DNA from: Clostridium frigoris
GTDB taxonomy: Bacteria > Bacillota > Clostridia > Clostridiales > Clostridiaceae
DNA: 64,000 bases
Reading direction: 5' to 3'
NCBI RefSeq assembly: GCF_018861865.1
Contig: NZ_JAHLDV010000004.1
Coordinates: 96,274 to 160,273 of the forward strand
Positions 55,142-64,000 of the stretch are shown here, in pieces. The notes under the pieces were generated by a model, which was not told the DNA's origin, ran no database searches, and worked only from the letters and a program-made list of their open reading frames with translations. Each line of letters begins with the position of its first letter. Position 1 is the stretch's first letter. The translations under genes and the position numbers were made by a program.

Positions 55142-56962
55142 TTGAAATTTATTGCAGGTGTAGATGTGGGTAATTCTACAACGGAAGTAGCTATTGCAGA
55201 TATTGAAAAGGGTCTAAATTTTGTTTCTAGCAGTTTGTCTAAAACTACAGGAATAAAAGGAACTTTAGATAACGTTGTTGGAATTTTAAATTCTTTAACT
55301 GACGCATGCAAGAAAATTAATATAGAATTATCTGCATTGGATTCCATATGTATCAATGAGGCAACGCCTGTAATAGGTGATGTGGCAATGGAAACAATTA
55401 CAGAAACAATAATAACCGAGTCAACTATGATTGGACATAATCCAGATACACCAGGTGGACTAGGTATTGGTATTGGTAAGACTGTATATATTGATGAAAT
55501 AGTAAATCTACACAGTATGGAAGATGTAATTTGTATAATTCCAAAGTCAGTAGATTTTGAAACTGCTGCTATGAGAATTAATAATGCACTTGACAATAAT
55601 GTGAAAATTAATGGACTTATTGTTCAAGCAGATGATGGCGTTATTATTTCTAATAGGCTAAGGAAAGTTATTCCGATTGTTGATGAAGTTTCCCTTATAG
55701 AAAAAGTACCTATGGGAATGATTGCAGCTGTCGAGGTAGCAGCCCCTGGTTCTAATATAACAGTTCTTTCAAATCCTTATGGTTTAGCTACAATATTTAG
55801 CTTAACCCCAGATGAAACAAAACATATAATTCCTGTTGCAAGAGCGTTAATTGGAAACAAATCAGCTGTTGTAATTAGGACACCAGAGGGAGATGTTAAG
55901 GAAAGAACAATTCCCTCTGGTAATCTTATTTTATTTGGAAAACAAGAAAAAAAAGTTGGCATCGAAGAGGGCGCAGTTAAAATAATGAAAGCGCTAAGGG
56001 ATGCTTGGCCAATAAATGATGTGGTTGGTGAGAGTGGAACAAATGTTGGAGGAATGATTGAACGAGTTAAGCAGGTCATGGGTCAATTAACTAAGCAGAA
56101 AAGCTCTGATATAAAAATTCAGGATATTCTAGCAGTAGATACATTTGTACCTCAAAAAGTAAATGGAGGTATAGCGGGTGAGTTTGCTTTAGAAAATGCA
56201 GTTGCATTAGCAGCAATGGTTAAAACAAATAGACTTCCTATGGAGAGTATAGCAAGAAAACTTGAACAGGAGACAGGTATTAAGGTGTTAATTGGTGGAG
56301 TTGAAGCAAACATGGCAGTTCTTGGGGCGTTAACTACTCCAGGTACGGATAGACCAATGGTAATACTTGATTTAGGTGGTGGATCAACAGACTCTGCCTT
56401 TATAAGTAAAACAGGAGAAGTAAAATCTATTCATCATGCAGGGGCAGGAGAGATGGTGACAATGCTTATAAACTCAGAGCTTGGAATAGATGATTATAAC
56501 CTTGCTGAGGATATCAAAAAGTATCCACTTGCGAAAGTTGAAAGTTTATTTAATATAAGGTATGAGGATGGTAGTGTTTGCTTTTTCCAAAAGCCGTTTA
56601 GTGCTTCTATATTTGCAAGAAATGTTGTTGTAAAAGAAAATGAGATGGTTCCAGTTCATTCAAAACATTCAATAGATAAAATAAGAATTGTACGTCGCGA
56701 AGCTAAAAATAAGATATTTATAACAAATGTTGTAAGAGCTCTTCAAGATATAGCACCAGGTGATAACCTTCGCGCTATTGAGTTTGTTGTACTAGTTGGT
56801 GGCTCAGCACTTGATTTTGAAATACCTGAGATGATATCAGATGAGCTTTCTCATTACGGCATAGTTTGTGGAAGCGGTAATATAAGAGCAAAGGAAGGCC
56901 CTAGAAATGCAGTAGCAACTGGTCTTGTAATATCGTACTACAATAGCTTGAAAGGAATATAA
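55142..56962 (+). CDS. pduG: Diol dehydratase reactivase large subunit PduG
   Basis: 606 residues from a TTG at 55142 (AGAGGTGA upstream), giving the family start MKFIAGVDVGNSTTEVAIA; an earlier GTG would lie in that site. ASKHA-type ATPase with VDVGNSTTE and VILDLGGGSTDSAF phosphate loops. It uses ATP to release damaged cobalamin from PduCDE. Later signature segments are PDTPGGLGIG and GNIRAKEGPRNAVATGLV. It works as a heterodimer with PduH, whose gene follows 1 bp after the stop. Confidence 0.95.
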   Translation: MKFIAGVDVGNSTTEVAIADIEKGLNFVSSSLSKTTGIKGTLDNVVGILNSLTDACKKINIELSALDSICINEATPVIGDVAMETITETIITESTMIGHNPDTPGGLGIGIGKTVYIDEIVNLHSMEDVICIIPKSVDFETAAMRINNALDNNVKINGLIVQADDGVIISNRLRKVIPIVDEVSLIEKVPMGMIAAVEVAAPGSNITVLSNPYGLATIFSLTPDETKHIIPVARALIGNKSAVVIRTPEGDVKERTIPSGNLILFGKQEKKVGIEEGAVKIMKALRDAWPINDVVGESGTNVGGMIERVKQVMGQLTKQKSSDIKIQDILAVDTFVPQKVNGGIAGEFALENAVALAAMVKTNRLPMESIARKLEQETGIKVLIGGVEANMAVLGALTTPGTDRPMVILDLGGGSTDSAFISKTGEVKSIHHAGAGEMVTMLINSELGIDDYNLAEDIKKYPLAKVESLFNIRYEDGSVCFFQKPFSASIFARNVVVKENEMVPVHSKHSIDKIRIVRREAKNKIFITNVVRALQDIAPGDNLRAIEFVVLVGGSALDFEIPEMISDELSHYGIVCGSGNIRAKEGPRNAVATGLVISYYNSLKGI

Positions 56963-56963
56963 A

Positions 56964-57362
56964 ATGGAGAATAATAGTAGACCTTGCATTGTTGTTGTTA
57001 CAGATAAACCGGATATTAATATACTTAAGCATATACTCGCAGGAATTGAAGAGGAAGGTATCCCATATGAGGTTGATGTAGTTAATGGTGATGAACTTTT
57101 AAAAATCACTCATAAGGCTGCAGTGTATTCAAGGATGGGGGTGGGGATAGGAATAAAAGAAAATAGAGTTTTGCTACACTTTAGTAAACTTAAAATTGAT
57201 AAACCAATTCTCGACGCTAACTTGAAAGAAAATATTAAAGTTGTTGCAAGAAATATTGGTAATAATGCTGCAAGATTATATAAAATAATGCCTTTTAAAA
57301 ATATGGGTGAGGGTATTATGTCAGCATTAAACCAAAATTTCGCCAGGGAGGAAAACATATGA
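56964..57362 (+). CDS. pduH: Diol dehydratase reactivase small subunit PduH
   Basis: 132 residues. It resembles the beta subunit of the dehydratase (IEEEGIPYEVDV, VGIGIKENRVLLHFSKL), as expected for the reactivase small chain, which displaces PduD during reactivation. It begins directly after pduG and its stop overlaps the pduK start (ATGA). The ribosome site is weak (GAAAGGAATATAAA), pointing to coupling to pduG. Confidence 0.92.
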   Translation: MENNSRPCIVVVTDKPDINILKHILAGIEEEGIPYEVDVVNGDELLKITHKAAVYSRMGVGIGIKENRVLLHFSKLKIDKPILDANLKENIKVVARNIGNNAARLYKIMPFKNMGEGIMSALNQNFAREENI

Positions 57363-57940
57363 GCAGAGGTGCCCTTGGGTTAATTGAAACAGTAGGATTA
57401 GCTGCAGCAATTGAAGCAGCAGATACTTGTATGAAATCAGCAAATGTTGAGCTCATAGGGTATGAATTGACTAAAGGTTATGGCATGGTTACAGTTAAGA
57501 TTAAAGGTGATGTATCAGCAGTTAAGGCGGCAATTGAGTCAGCTAAAGTAAGCGCAGCGAATGTAAACACAGTATATGCAACTCTTGTTATACCAAGACC
57601 TGTGGATAAACTAGATTTAATGATTGAATCTAGTAAAACTATTGGGTTAGAGAATAAATTTTTTAATAAAAAAGAAATGATAGAGATTAATGAAGAAAAA
57701 ATAGTGGAGGAACAAACTATAGTAGAAGAATCAGTTGTAGTTGTTAATTCAATAATTGTGGATGGAGCAGTTCAGGAACAACCTGAAGTCACTAGTAAGG
57801 ATACATCTGCAATCATTACGCAGGAGAAACCCTCAGAGGGGATTTGCAATTTATGTTATGACCCTAAATGTAGTAGGAAGAAGGGAATGCCTAGAAAGGC
57901 ATGTATACATTATAAGGATAGCGAAGGTGATAAGAAATGA
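57359..57940 (+). CDS. pduK: Microcompartment shell protein PduK with C-terminal Cys cluster
   Basis: 193 residues: one BMC domain (about 1-90, [20 protein letters not shown]), an acidic linker (about 100-155) and a C-terminal motif [20 protein letters not shown] with four Cys, a probable Fe-S or Zn site. This is the PduK architecture. GGGAGG precedes the ATG. The Cys motif may carry electrons or bind metal at the shell; its role is not settled. The start of pduL overlaps its stop. Confidence 0.93.
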   Translation: MSRGALGLIETVGLAAAIEAADTCMKSANVELIGYELTKGYGMVTVKIKGDVSAVKAAIESAKVSAANVNTVYATLVIPRPVDKLDLMIESSKTIGLENKFFNKKEMIEINEEKIVEEQTIVEESVVVVNSIIVDGAVQEQPEVTSKDTSAIITQEKPSEGICNLCYDPKCSRKKGMPRKACIHYKDSEGDKK

Positions 57941-58590
57941 ATGAATTTGATGATGCTCTTTTAAAGGATATAGTTGAAGAAGTTTCAAGAAAATCATGTA
58001 TTAAAAATAGAGAATATGCAATTCCGGTTGGAGTGTCAAGTAGGCATCTTCATGTGACCAAGGAAGATCTTGAGCTTTTATTTGGAAAAGGATATAAGCT
58101 CACTGTAAAAAGTAAGGTTAAACAAATAGGTCAGTTTGCAGCAAATGAAACTGTTACGTTAGCAGGACCTAAAGGAAGCTTAACTAAAGTTAGAATACTT
58201 GGGCCTATAAGAAAAAAAAGTCAAATTGAAATATCGCTTACAGATTCTTATACACTTGGAATAAAAGCTCCACTAAGAAATTCTTCAGACGTAGTAGGAT
58301 CAGAAACACTTAGTGTAATTGGACCAAAAGGAATGAAGATATTTTGCGAAAAAGTAATTGTTGCTACTAGGCATGTTCATATGGTACCAAGCGATGCAAT
58401 AAAATTTGGAGTTGCGGATGGGGACTTTGTGGATATTGAAACTAAAGGACTTAAAGGTATTATTTTAAAAAATGTACTTGTTAGAGTTGGTAATAAATCA
58501 GTTTTAGAGGTTCATATAGATACTGATGAGGCAAATGCAACAGAAATAAAAAATAATGGACTTATTAGGATTGTGGGGTTAAGTAGATAA
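57937..58590 (+). CDS. pduL: Phosphotransacylase PduL
   Basis: 217 residues. An N-terminal amphipathic helix ([19 protein letters not shown]) acts as encapsulation peptide. Two beta-barrel halves each hold metal-binding His: [19 protein letters not shown] and [12 protein letters not shown]. It exchanges CoA in propionyl-CoA for phosphate, recycling CoA inside the compartment. The gene overlaps pduK by four bases. The Zn-binding pattern is intact, so it should be active. Confidence 0.95.
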   Translation: MNEFDDALLKDIVEEVSRKSCIKNREYAIPVGVSSRHLHVTKEDLELLFGKGYKLTVKSKVKQIGQFAANETVTLAGPKGSLTKVRILGPIRKKSQIEISLTDSYTLGIKAPLRNSSDVVGSETLSVIGPKGMKIFCEKVIVATRHVHMVPSDAIKFGVADGDFVDIETKGLKGIILKNVLVRVGNKSVLEVHIDTDEANATEIKNNGLIRIVGLSR

Positions 58591-58592
58591 TT

Positions 58593-59408
58593 ATGATGGA
58601 GAAAGCAAATGCGCTTATATTGCAAATGGAAAAATGTATAGCTAATAAGGAGCCAGTAAAGGTAGAGGGAAAGCTTAAGGTTGGAGTTGATCTTGGAACT
58701 GCAAATATTGTTATTACAGTGCTTGATTCTAATGATATTCCAGTTGCAGGGGCAATTTATCCAGCAGATATTGTACGGGATGGAATAGTTGTTAACTTTG
58801 TAGAGGCAGTACAAATTATAAGAAATCTTAAAGCTCAACTTGAGAAGCAACTTGGGCGCGAGCTTATATATGCAGCAACTGCAATTCCACCAGGGATTAT
58901 GGAAGGTAATGTACGTGTTATTAAGAATGTTGTTGAAGGTGGTGGGTTCATTGTTACAAATGTACTTGATGAGCCAACAGCAGCAGCTAATGTATTAAAT
59001 ATTAACTCTGGAGCAGTTGTGGATATTGGTGGTGGTACTACAGGAATTTCGATACTCAAAGATGGAAAAGTTATCTATAGTGCAGACGAACCAACAGGTG
59101 GAAGACATCTGACACTTGTGACAGCAGGAGCTCTAAATATGGAATATGAGGATGCAGAGAAATATAAAAAAGACACTAACAATTATAATATGGTGTTTAC
59201 AATGGTTAGGCCAGTTATTGAAAAAATGTCATCAATTATACAAAAACATATAAAAGGTTACAATATTGATACAATATATCTCGTTGGAGGTACTTGTTGC
59301 CTTAAGAATATTGAAAATGTCGTAGAGGAGTATACAGGGGTTAAAACTGTTAAAACGTATAATCCACTTCTAGCAACTCCACTGGGAATTGCAATTAGCG
59401 TAAAGTGA
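58593..59408 (+). CDS. eutJ: EutJ-like Hsp70-type chaperone/ATPase of the microcompartment
   Basis: 271 residues. Actin/Hsp70-like ATPase fold: VGVDLGTANIVI (first phosphate loop), VDIGGGTTGISI (second) and YLVGGTCCLKN (adenosine loop). There is no Hsp70 substrate domain. EutJ is a proposed chaperone for microcompartment enzymes. Its presence between pduL and a PduM-like gene follows the Listeria-type pdu order. Two adjacent ATGs start the gene; the first is used. The exact function is unproven. Confidence 0.9.
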   Translation: MMEKANALILQMEKCIANKEPVKVEGKLKVGVDLGTANIVITVLDSNDIPVAGAIYPADIVRDGIVVNFVEAVQIIRNLKAQLEKQLGRELIYAATAIPPGIMEGNVRVIKNVVEGGGFIVTNVLDEPTAAANVLNINSGAVVDIGGGTTGISILKDGKVIYSADEPTGGRHLTLVTAGALNMEYEDAEKYKKDTNNYNMVFTMVRPVIEKMSSIIQKHIKGYNIDTIYLVGGTCCLKNIENVVEEYTGVKTVKTYNPLLATPLGIAISVK

Positions 59409-59418
59409 GGTGATTTAG

Positions 59419-60183
59419 TTGGATATTGAAGAGCTAATAAAAGCAATTACAATTCAAGTATTAGGGTTGGTTAATAAAAAAGTATTAGTTTTTATTTCAG
59501 GTGGGATGGTAAATGTAGAAGAAGAATTTAAGATTTTAAAAGAATTTAATAATTTACGATATAGTGTGGTTTTATCTGATTCTGCGAAGAATATAATTCC
59601 TCATAAATTTATTGAAGACCTAAATGCAGAGTTAATTTTTGATAAAAAATTAATGTCTAAAAAGATAGATGAAGTTGATTTTATATTGATACCGGTTATG
59701 ACAAGAAATGTACTTGTAAAAACAGCTCTTGGTATTCGTGACACATTTATTACAACAGGAATTTCGGATGCGATTATGAAAAACAAGAAAATAATTGTAG
59801 TAAAGGATAGTTTTGATCCTGATAACCAAGTTAATGTTTCACTAGGTTATTCACAAAATATTTCATATAATGAAATGATAAAAAATCATATAAAAACAAT
59901 AGAGAGCTTTGGGGTTTCATTTATTAATGCATATGAACTCAAAAAGGCTATAAATGAATTACTTATTATAGAAGAAAAGAGAACAACACAAATTACTAAG
60001 ATTAAAAAAGTTGTGACAAAAGAAATAAGACAAGTAACATTAAAAGGAATAATAACAAAAACCGATTTGCTGTCTATTGGGAGTTGTAGGAATATAAAGA
60101 TTTCAAAAGGAGCGGTTATAACATCTCTTGCAAAAGATTACATAGACTCAGAAAACATTAAAATAGATTACATTGAGGGGTGA
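59419..60183 (+). CDS. PduM-like protein with N-terminal flavoprotein-like domain
   Basis: 254 residues, TTG start with GAGGTGA upstream. An amphipathic N-terminal helix (MDIEELIKAITIQVLGL) looks like an encapsulation peptide. The middle (about 20-175; KVLVFISGGMVNVEEEF and DFILIPVMTRNVLVKTALGI) has a flavoprotein-type Rossmann pattern. The last 60 residues (IITKTDLLSIGSCRNIKISKGAVI, then TSLAKDYIDSENIKI) align by eye with the C-terminus of enteric PduM, a shell-assembly protein of about 160 residues. This is a longer form; flavin binding is inferred. Confidence 0.7.
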   Translation: MDIEELIKAITIQVLGLVNKKVLVFISGGMVNVEEEFKILKEFNNLRYSVVLSDSAKNIIPHKFIEDLNAELIFDKKLMSKKIDEVDFILIPVMTRNVLVKTALGIRDTFITTGISDAIMKNKKIIVVKDSFDPDNQVNVSLGYSQNISYNEMIKNHIKTIESFGVSFINAYELKKAINELLIIEEKRTTQITKIKKVVTKEIRQVTLKGIITKTDLLSIGSCRNIKISKGAVITSLAKDYIDSENIKIDYIEG

Positions 60184-60187
60184 GGAT

Positions 60188-60460
60188 ATGTTTTTGGCAA
60201 AAGTAATTGGGACGCTTGTTTCCACAAAGAAAGATGACAGATTAATTGGAAGCAAGCTTTTGATAATTAGAAAAATTAATGAATTTGAGGAAGAAGAGAA
60301 AGATACGTTAGTTGCAGTTGATACAGTAGGTGCAGGAAATGGTGAAATAGTGCTTGTAATTACAGGTAGTGGAGCAAGACTACTAGAAGATAATATAGAT
60401 ACACCAATTGATACGGCTATAGTAGGAATTGTAGATTACCTTGAAGTAAGCAAAAAATAA
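60188..60460 (+). CDS. pduN: Pentameric vertex shell protein PduN (EutN/CcmL family)
   Basis: 90 residues from the ATG at 60188, which GAGG precedes; a TTG 15 bases upstream overlaps the pduM-like stop region and lacks spacing. Single EutN/CcmL domain: MFLAKVIGTLVSTKKDDRLIGSKL, AVDTVGAGNGEIVLVITGSGAR and the C-terminal IDTAIVGIVDYLEV. Pentamers cap the vertices of the icosahedral shell. It is 28 bp before pduO. Confidence 0.95.
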   Translation: MFLAKVIGTLVSTKKDDRLIGSKLLIIRKINEFEEEEKDTLVAVDTVGAGNGEIVLVITGSGARLLEDNIDTPIDTAIVGIVDYLEVSKK

Positions 60461-60488
60461 TTTAAACTCCAAGTAAGGAGATGAATTT

Positions 60489-61481
60489 ATGAAAATATAT
60501 ACAAAGACAGGGGATAAAGGTCAAACAGGTTTAATTGGGGGAAGTAGAACTTCAAAATCTGATTTGAGAGTATGGTCATATGGAACATGTGATAGTGCGA
60601 ATTCGACCTTAGGTTTTGCAAGAAGTTTTATAAAAGATGAAGAGATAAAAGACATAATATTCACAATTCAAAAAACACTTTTTGAAGCAGGTGCGGAACT
60701 TGCATCGCTTGGTACTGATAAATTCAAGGAAAGAATAGTAAAACAAGATATAGAGTATTTAGAAACAGTAATAGATAAGTTAGACATGATTATCCCAAAG
60801 ATTAATAGTTTTATTGTTCCTGGTGGAACAATCGAATCGGGAGCGCTTGATATAGCAAGAACTAAGGTACGCGAAGCGGAGCGATATATAGTAGAGCTTT
60901 GCGAGAGTTATGATGTAAGTGTTAATTTATCAAAGTATTTTAATAGATTATCAGATGCTATATATACCATAGCAAGATACGAGGATTATAAGAATGTATT
61001 AATAAAGGTTCAGGCAAATATATCAGAGGTGCTTTGCAAAAAAGTTCATAGAGAAAGTGGTGAGAAAATGAATAGTGAGCTTAGTGAAAAGATAATAAAA
61101 AGTTGTATTGAAAAAGCATTGCAAATACAGGTGGCAATGGTGATTTGGGTCATGGATGAACATGGAAATCCTGTAATGTTTGAGAGAATGGATGGATCAC
61201 TTCTTGCAAGTATTGAAATTGCAAAAGGAAAGGCTTATAGTGCAGTAGCATTTAAGGTACCTACACATGAACTGAATGAACTAGCGAAAAACGGAGAACT
61301 TTATGGTATTAACAATTTAGAAAATGTTATTACATTTGGAGGAGGATACCCGTTAAAGATAAACAATTTTATAGTTGGAGCAGTTGGTGTAAGTGGCGGA
61401 ACAGTTGCACAAGATATGGAGGTTGCTACATATGCTGTTAAAAAGTTTGAGGAGAGGATAAGTTATGGAGATAAAAAATGA
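60489..61481 (+). CDS. pduO: ATP:cob(I)alamin adenosyltransferase PduO, two-domain form
   Basis: 330 residues. The N-terminal adenosyltransferase (about 1-180) has KIYTKTGDKGQTGLIGGSR and the FIVPGGTIESGALDIARTKVREAER segment with ATP/cobalamin residues. The C-terminal GlcG/HbpS-like domain (about 195-330, MDEHGNPVMFERMDGSL) binds haem or corrinoid in relatives. It regenerates adenosylcobalamin for PduCDE inside the shell. AAGGAG precedes the ATG. The stop overlaps pduP by 17 bases. Confidence 0.95.
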   Translation: MKIYTKTGDKGQTGLIGGSRTSKSDLRVWSYGTCDSANSTLGFARSFIKDEEIKDIIFTIQKTLFEAGAELASLGTDKFKERIVKQDIEYLETVIDKLDMIIPKINSFIVPGGTIESGALDIARTKVREAERYIVELCESYDVSVNLSKYFNRLSDAIYTIARYEDYKNVLIKVQANISEVLCKKVHRESGEKMNSELSEKIIKSCIEKALQIQVAMVIWVMDEHGNPVMFERMDGSLLASIEIAKGKAYSAVAFKVPTHELNELAKNGELYGINNLENVITFGGGYPLKINNFIVGAVGVSGGTVAQDMEVATYAVKKFEERISYGDKK

Positions 61482-62880
61482 TGAAATATCAGCAATGGTT
61501 GAAAAAGTGCTTCAAGAAATGAACAAAAGAGATCTTAACGTCTCTGAGAGTGATGGCGTTTTTGATGATATGGATGAAGCCATTGAGGCTGCATCAATTG
61601 CGCAAAAAGAGCTTATATGTATGAGTATCTCACAGAGAGAAGCGCTTATAGCTGCAATGCGAAAAGCTATACTTGATAATGCTATAAAAATTGCAGAAGT
61701 ATGCGTTGAAGATACTGGAATGGGAAGAAAAGATCATAAGTATTTAAAACTTAAGCTTGTAGCTAATAAAACTCCTGGAACAGAAGTACTTAAAACAATG
61801 GCAATATCAGGTGATAAAGGATTAACACTTATAGAAATGGGACCATTTGGAGTAATTGGTGGAATAACTCCTTCAACTAATCCATCTGCCACAGTTATGT
61901 GTAACAGTATAGGAATGATTGCATCAGGTAATGCAGCGGTATTTTCTCCACATCCAGGAGCAATAGAAAGTTGTCTTATTTCCGTAAGAGTTCTTAATAA
62001 AGCAATAACCGATGCTGGTGGCCCTAGAAATTTAATTACGACGCTCAGGAAACCATCACTTGAAAGCACTGATCTTATGATAAATAATCCTAAAATAAGA
62101 CTTGTAGTTGCAACTGGTGGACCTTTTATTGTTAAAAAGGTGTTATCATCAGGCAAAAAAGCAATCGGAGCAGGAGCAGGAAATCCACCAGTAGTTGTTG
62201 ATGAAACTGCAGATATAGTTAAAGCTGCAAGGGATATAATAGCCGGTTGTTGTTTTGATAACAATCTTCCATGCATAGCAGAAAAGGAAGCAATTGTTGT
62301 TGAAAGTGTATATGAAAAATTAATTGCAGAGATGCTTAAAAATGGAAACGTATATGAATTAGATGAGCAGCAAAAACAAAAGGTTCTAGATGTAGTAATG
62401 AATAAAACTAAAAAGAATGGAAAAATAAAATATGGAGTTAACAAAAACTTTGTTGGCAAAGATGCTGCAGTTATTTTACAAGCAGCTGGAATTCAGGCTC
62501 CTAAAGGTGTTGAATGTTTAATTTGTAGAGCAGAGAATTTACATCCATTTGTACAAGAAGAGTTAATGATGCCAATACTTGCGATTGTTAAAGTTAAAAA
62601 TGTTGATGAAGCAATAAATACAGCCGTAATAGACGAACATGGAAATAGGCATACTGCTATGATGCATTCGAAAAATATTGATAATTTAACCAAGATGTCA
62701 AGACTTATAGATACTACAATATTTGTTAAAAATGCACCATCATATGCAGGAATAGGTTTTGGAGGAGAAGGTTGGACAACCTTTACAATAGCTGGGCCAA
62801 CAGGGGAAGGTATTACAAACGCTACATCATTTACTAGGCAGAGAAGATGTACAATGGTTGATTCTTTTAGAATCATATAA
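61465..62880 (+). CDS. pduP: CoA-acylating propionaldehyde dehydrogenase PduP
   Basis: 471 residues. The N-terminal helix (MEIKNDEISAMVEKVLQEMN) is the encapsulation peptide known for PduP. ALDH fold with VIGGITPSTNPSATVMCN, GAGAGNPPVVVDETAD and catalytic Cys270 in NNLPCIAEKEAIV. It oxidises propionaldehyde to propionyl-CoA with NAD+. GGAGAGG lies before the ATG. It is the last intact pdu gene in the window; pduQ would be expected next, but an IS110-family element follows. A long reverse-strand open frame within it is a shadow. Confidence 0.96.
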   Translation: MEIKNDEISAMVEKVLQEMNKRDLNVSESDGVFDDMDEAIEAASIAQKELICMSISQREALIAAMRKAILDNAIKIAEVCVEDTGMGRKDHKYLKLKLVANKTPGTEVLKTMAISGDKGLTLIEMGPFGVIGGITPSTNPSATVMCNSIGMIASGNAAVFSPHPGAIESCLISVRVLNKAITDAGGPRNLITTLRKPSLESTDLMINNPKIRLVVATGGPFIVKKVLSSGKKAIGAGAGNPPVVVDETADIVKAARDIIAGCCFDNNLPCIAEKEAIVVESVYEKLIAEMLKNGNVYELDEQQKQKVLDVVMNKTKKNGKIKYGVNKNFVGKDAAVILQAAGIQAPKGVECLICRAENLHPFVQEELMMPILAIVKVKNVDEAINTAVIDEHGNRHTAMMHSKNIDNLTKMSRLIDTTIFVKNAPSYAGIGFGGEGWTTFTIAGPTGEGITNATSFTRQRRCTMVDSFRII

Positions 62881-63001
62881 GGAGCATTCCTGTTATGAAT
62901 TAAAATGAACTTTGAAAAAAAGAGCACCTGCTGATAAAATACAGGGTATAACAGTTGCAACTTTTATCCCTAATTTATAATTATCAGTGGAGGTACTCAA
63001 T
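62881..63001 (+). ncRNA. IS110-element upstream region, candidate bridge RNA
   Basis: This non-coding stretch precedes an IS110-family transposase. It can fold: CTGATAA (62931-62937) with TTATCAG (62981-62987) outside, AGGG (62943-62946) with CCCT inside, and the palindrome AGTTGCAACT (62953-62962) at the tip. In IS110-group elements a bridge RNA encoded in the left end guides recombination. That this region encodes one is inference, and the element's left boundary is not fixed. Confidence 0.4.
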
Positions 63002-64000
63002 ATGAATTATACACAAAATGAAAAGATAATGTCAATAACAGAAAGTACATTAGTTATAGGAATTGATATTGCAAAGCAATTTCAGTATGCGAGAGCGTTC
63101 GATTATAGAGGTATAGAGCTTAGTAAAGTTAAATCGTTCGAAAATACAGCAGCAGGATTTAAAACATTTCAAGAATGGTTAGATTCGGTAGCTAAAGAGA
63201 ATAAAAAAGATAACATAATTGTAGGTCTAGAACCTACAGGGCATTACTGGTTTACATTGGGAAACTTTTTAAAGGAACTAGGGATTAAACTTGTTCTCGT
63301 TAATCCGTTTCATGTTAAAAGAAGCAAAGAGTTAGATGATAACTCTCAGACTAAAAATGACCTTAAAGATCCAAAAACAATTGCAAAGCTTGTTATTGAT
63401 GGTAGGTATTCTCAGCCTTACATTCCGGAAGGAATATACAGTGACCTAAGGATAGCAATGGGTATGAGAGAAAGCCTTACTAAAAATTTAAATATAATTA
63501 AAAATAAAGTAGATCATTGGTTAGACAAATACTTTCCTGAATTTAATGATGTTTTTGCCGATTGGGAAGGGAAAGCTGCATTAATGTCATTAACGGAGTT
63601 TGCTACACCAGAAGAAGTTTTATCAACAGGCGTGCAGCAAATAGTTGCGACATGGAGAAAAGAAATTAAACGTGCCGTAGGCAATCAAAGGGCAGTGCGA
63701 CTTATTGAGGCAGCTAAGATTTCTATTGGAATTAAAGAAGGCATTAAAATGGCTAAGAGAGAGCTTGAAGCTAACTTGGAACAATATGAACTATATTTGA
63801 AACAAAATGAACAATTAGAGATAGAAATTGAGGAATTAGCTTTTCAGATCCCAGGGGTAAAGGAGATGGTATCTATTAAAGGTGTAGGTATAATGACGGC
63901 TGCAGGGTTCATTGCTGAAGTTGGTGATATAAAAAGATTTACACATCCAAGCCAAATTCAAAAACTTGCAGGGTTAAATCTGATTGAGAATAGTTCAGGT
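63002..64000 (+). mobile_element. IS110-family transposase (3' end outside window)
   Basis: At least 333 residues, open to the window edge. The DEDD (RuvC-like) motif is visible: Asp in IGIDIAKQFQYA, Glu in VGLEPTGHYW, and two Asp in KNDLKDPKTIA. A coiled-coil link (about 255-285) precedes the C-terminal Tnp_20 region (VSIKGVGIMTAAGFIAEVGD), which would carry the catalytic Ser. GGAGG stands 7 bases before the ATG. The insertion lies just after pduP, inside the pdu operon. No terminal repeats are expected for this family. Confidence 0.92.

Noticed and set aside
61734..62459. 241-codon open frame on the reverse strand inside pduP
   Set aside because: Antisense shadow of a well-conserved gene; no ribosome site and no family likeness.
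1..64000. CRISPR arrays, rRNA or tRNA genes
   Set aside because: No regularly spaced repeats, no rRNA signature and no cloverleaf with CCA end were noticed on either strand.

Overview
The window is low-GC, AT-rich DNA from an endospore-forming anaerobic Firmicute. It is most likely a Clostridium sensu stricto species. The evidence is a cwlJ-gerQ pair, a GerA-type germinant receptor operon, strong AGGAGG ribosome sites, B12-dependent diol dehydratase in a microcompartment, and RNA regulators typical of Firmicutes. I saw no rRNA, tRNA, CRISPR array or prophage.

Layout. 1-13.3 kb: a cyclophilin cut by the window edge, spore germination genes (gerQ, cwlJ; a four-gene receptor operon A-C-D-B), a Ser/Thr kinase, an NlpC/P60 hydrolase, MscL, a rhodanese, a MATE pump and CheV. 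13.4-21.1 kb: an SNF2 helicase with a separate SWIM protein (YwqA/YwqB type), then a heterodimeric ABC exporter. 21.2-32.7 kb: a chemoreceptor, gltX behind a shortened T-box-like leader, an S51-like peptidase with a Cys nucleophile, a second MATE pump, an AraC regulator, and a nucleotidase behind a PhoP-like box. 32.7-37.0 kb: a preQ1-riboswitch operon in which folE, queD, queE and queC follow a 2-hydroxyacyl-CoA-dehydratase/double-cubane-like protein and its ATPase activator. 37.1-45.8 kb: a G5/3D-domain protein, a fused SWIM-SNF2 helicase, and a P-type cation ATPase behind two tandem yybP-ykoY Mn2+ riboswitches that appears to start at ATT. 45.8-48.8 kb: an IS3-family remnant and argB-argD behind two ARG boxes. 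48.8-62.9 kb: a PocR-domain histidine kinase and AraC-type response regulator, divergent from a pdu microcompartment operon (pduABCDEGHKL-eutJ-pduM-like-pduNOP). 62.9-64 kb: an IS110-family element sits directly after pduP and runs off the window.

How the genes work together. The pdu operon encodes shell proteins (PduA, B, K, N), diol dehydratase (CDE), its reactivase (GH), cobalamin adenosyltransferase (PduO), aldehyde dehydrogenase (PduP) and phosphotransacylase (PduL). Together these would turn 1,2-propanediol (or glycerol) into an acyl phosphate inside a shell, probably switched on by the PocR kinase/AraC pair. The que operon makes preQ0 from GTP. It lacks queF here and instead leads with a low-potential Fe-S reductase-like pair, the strongest candidate for an undescribed function in this window.
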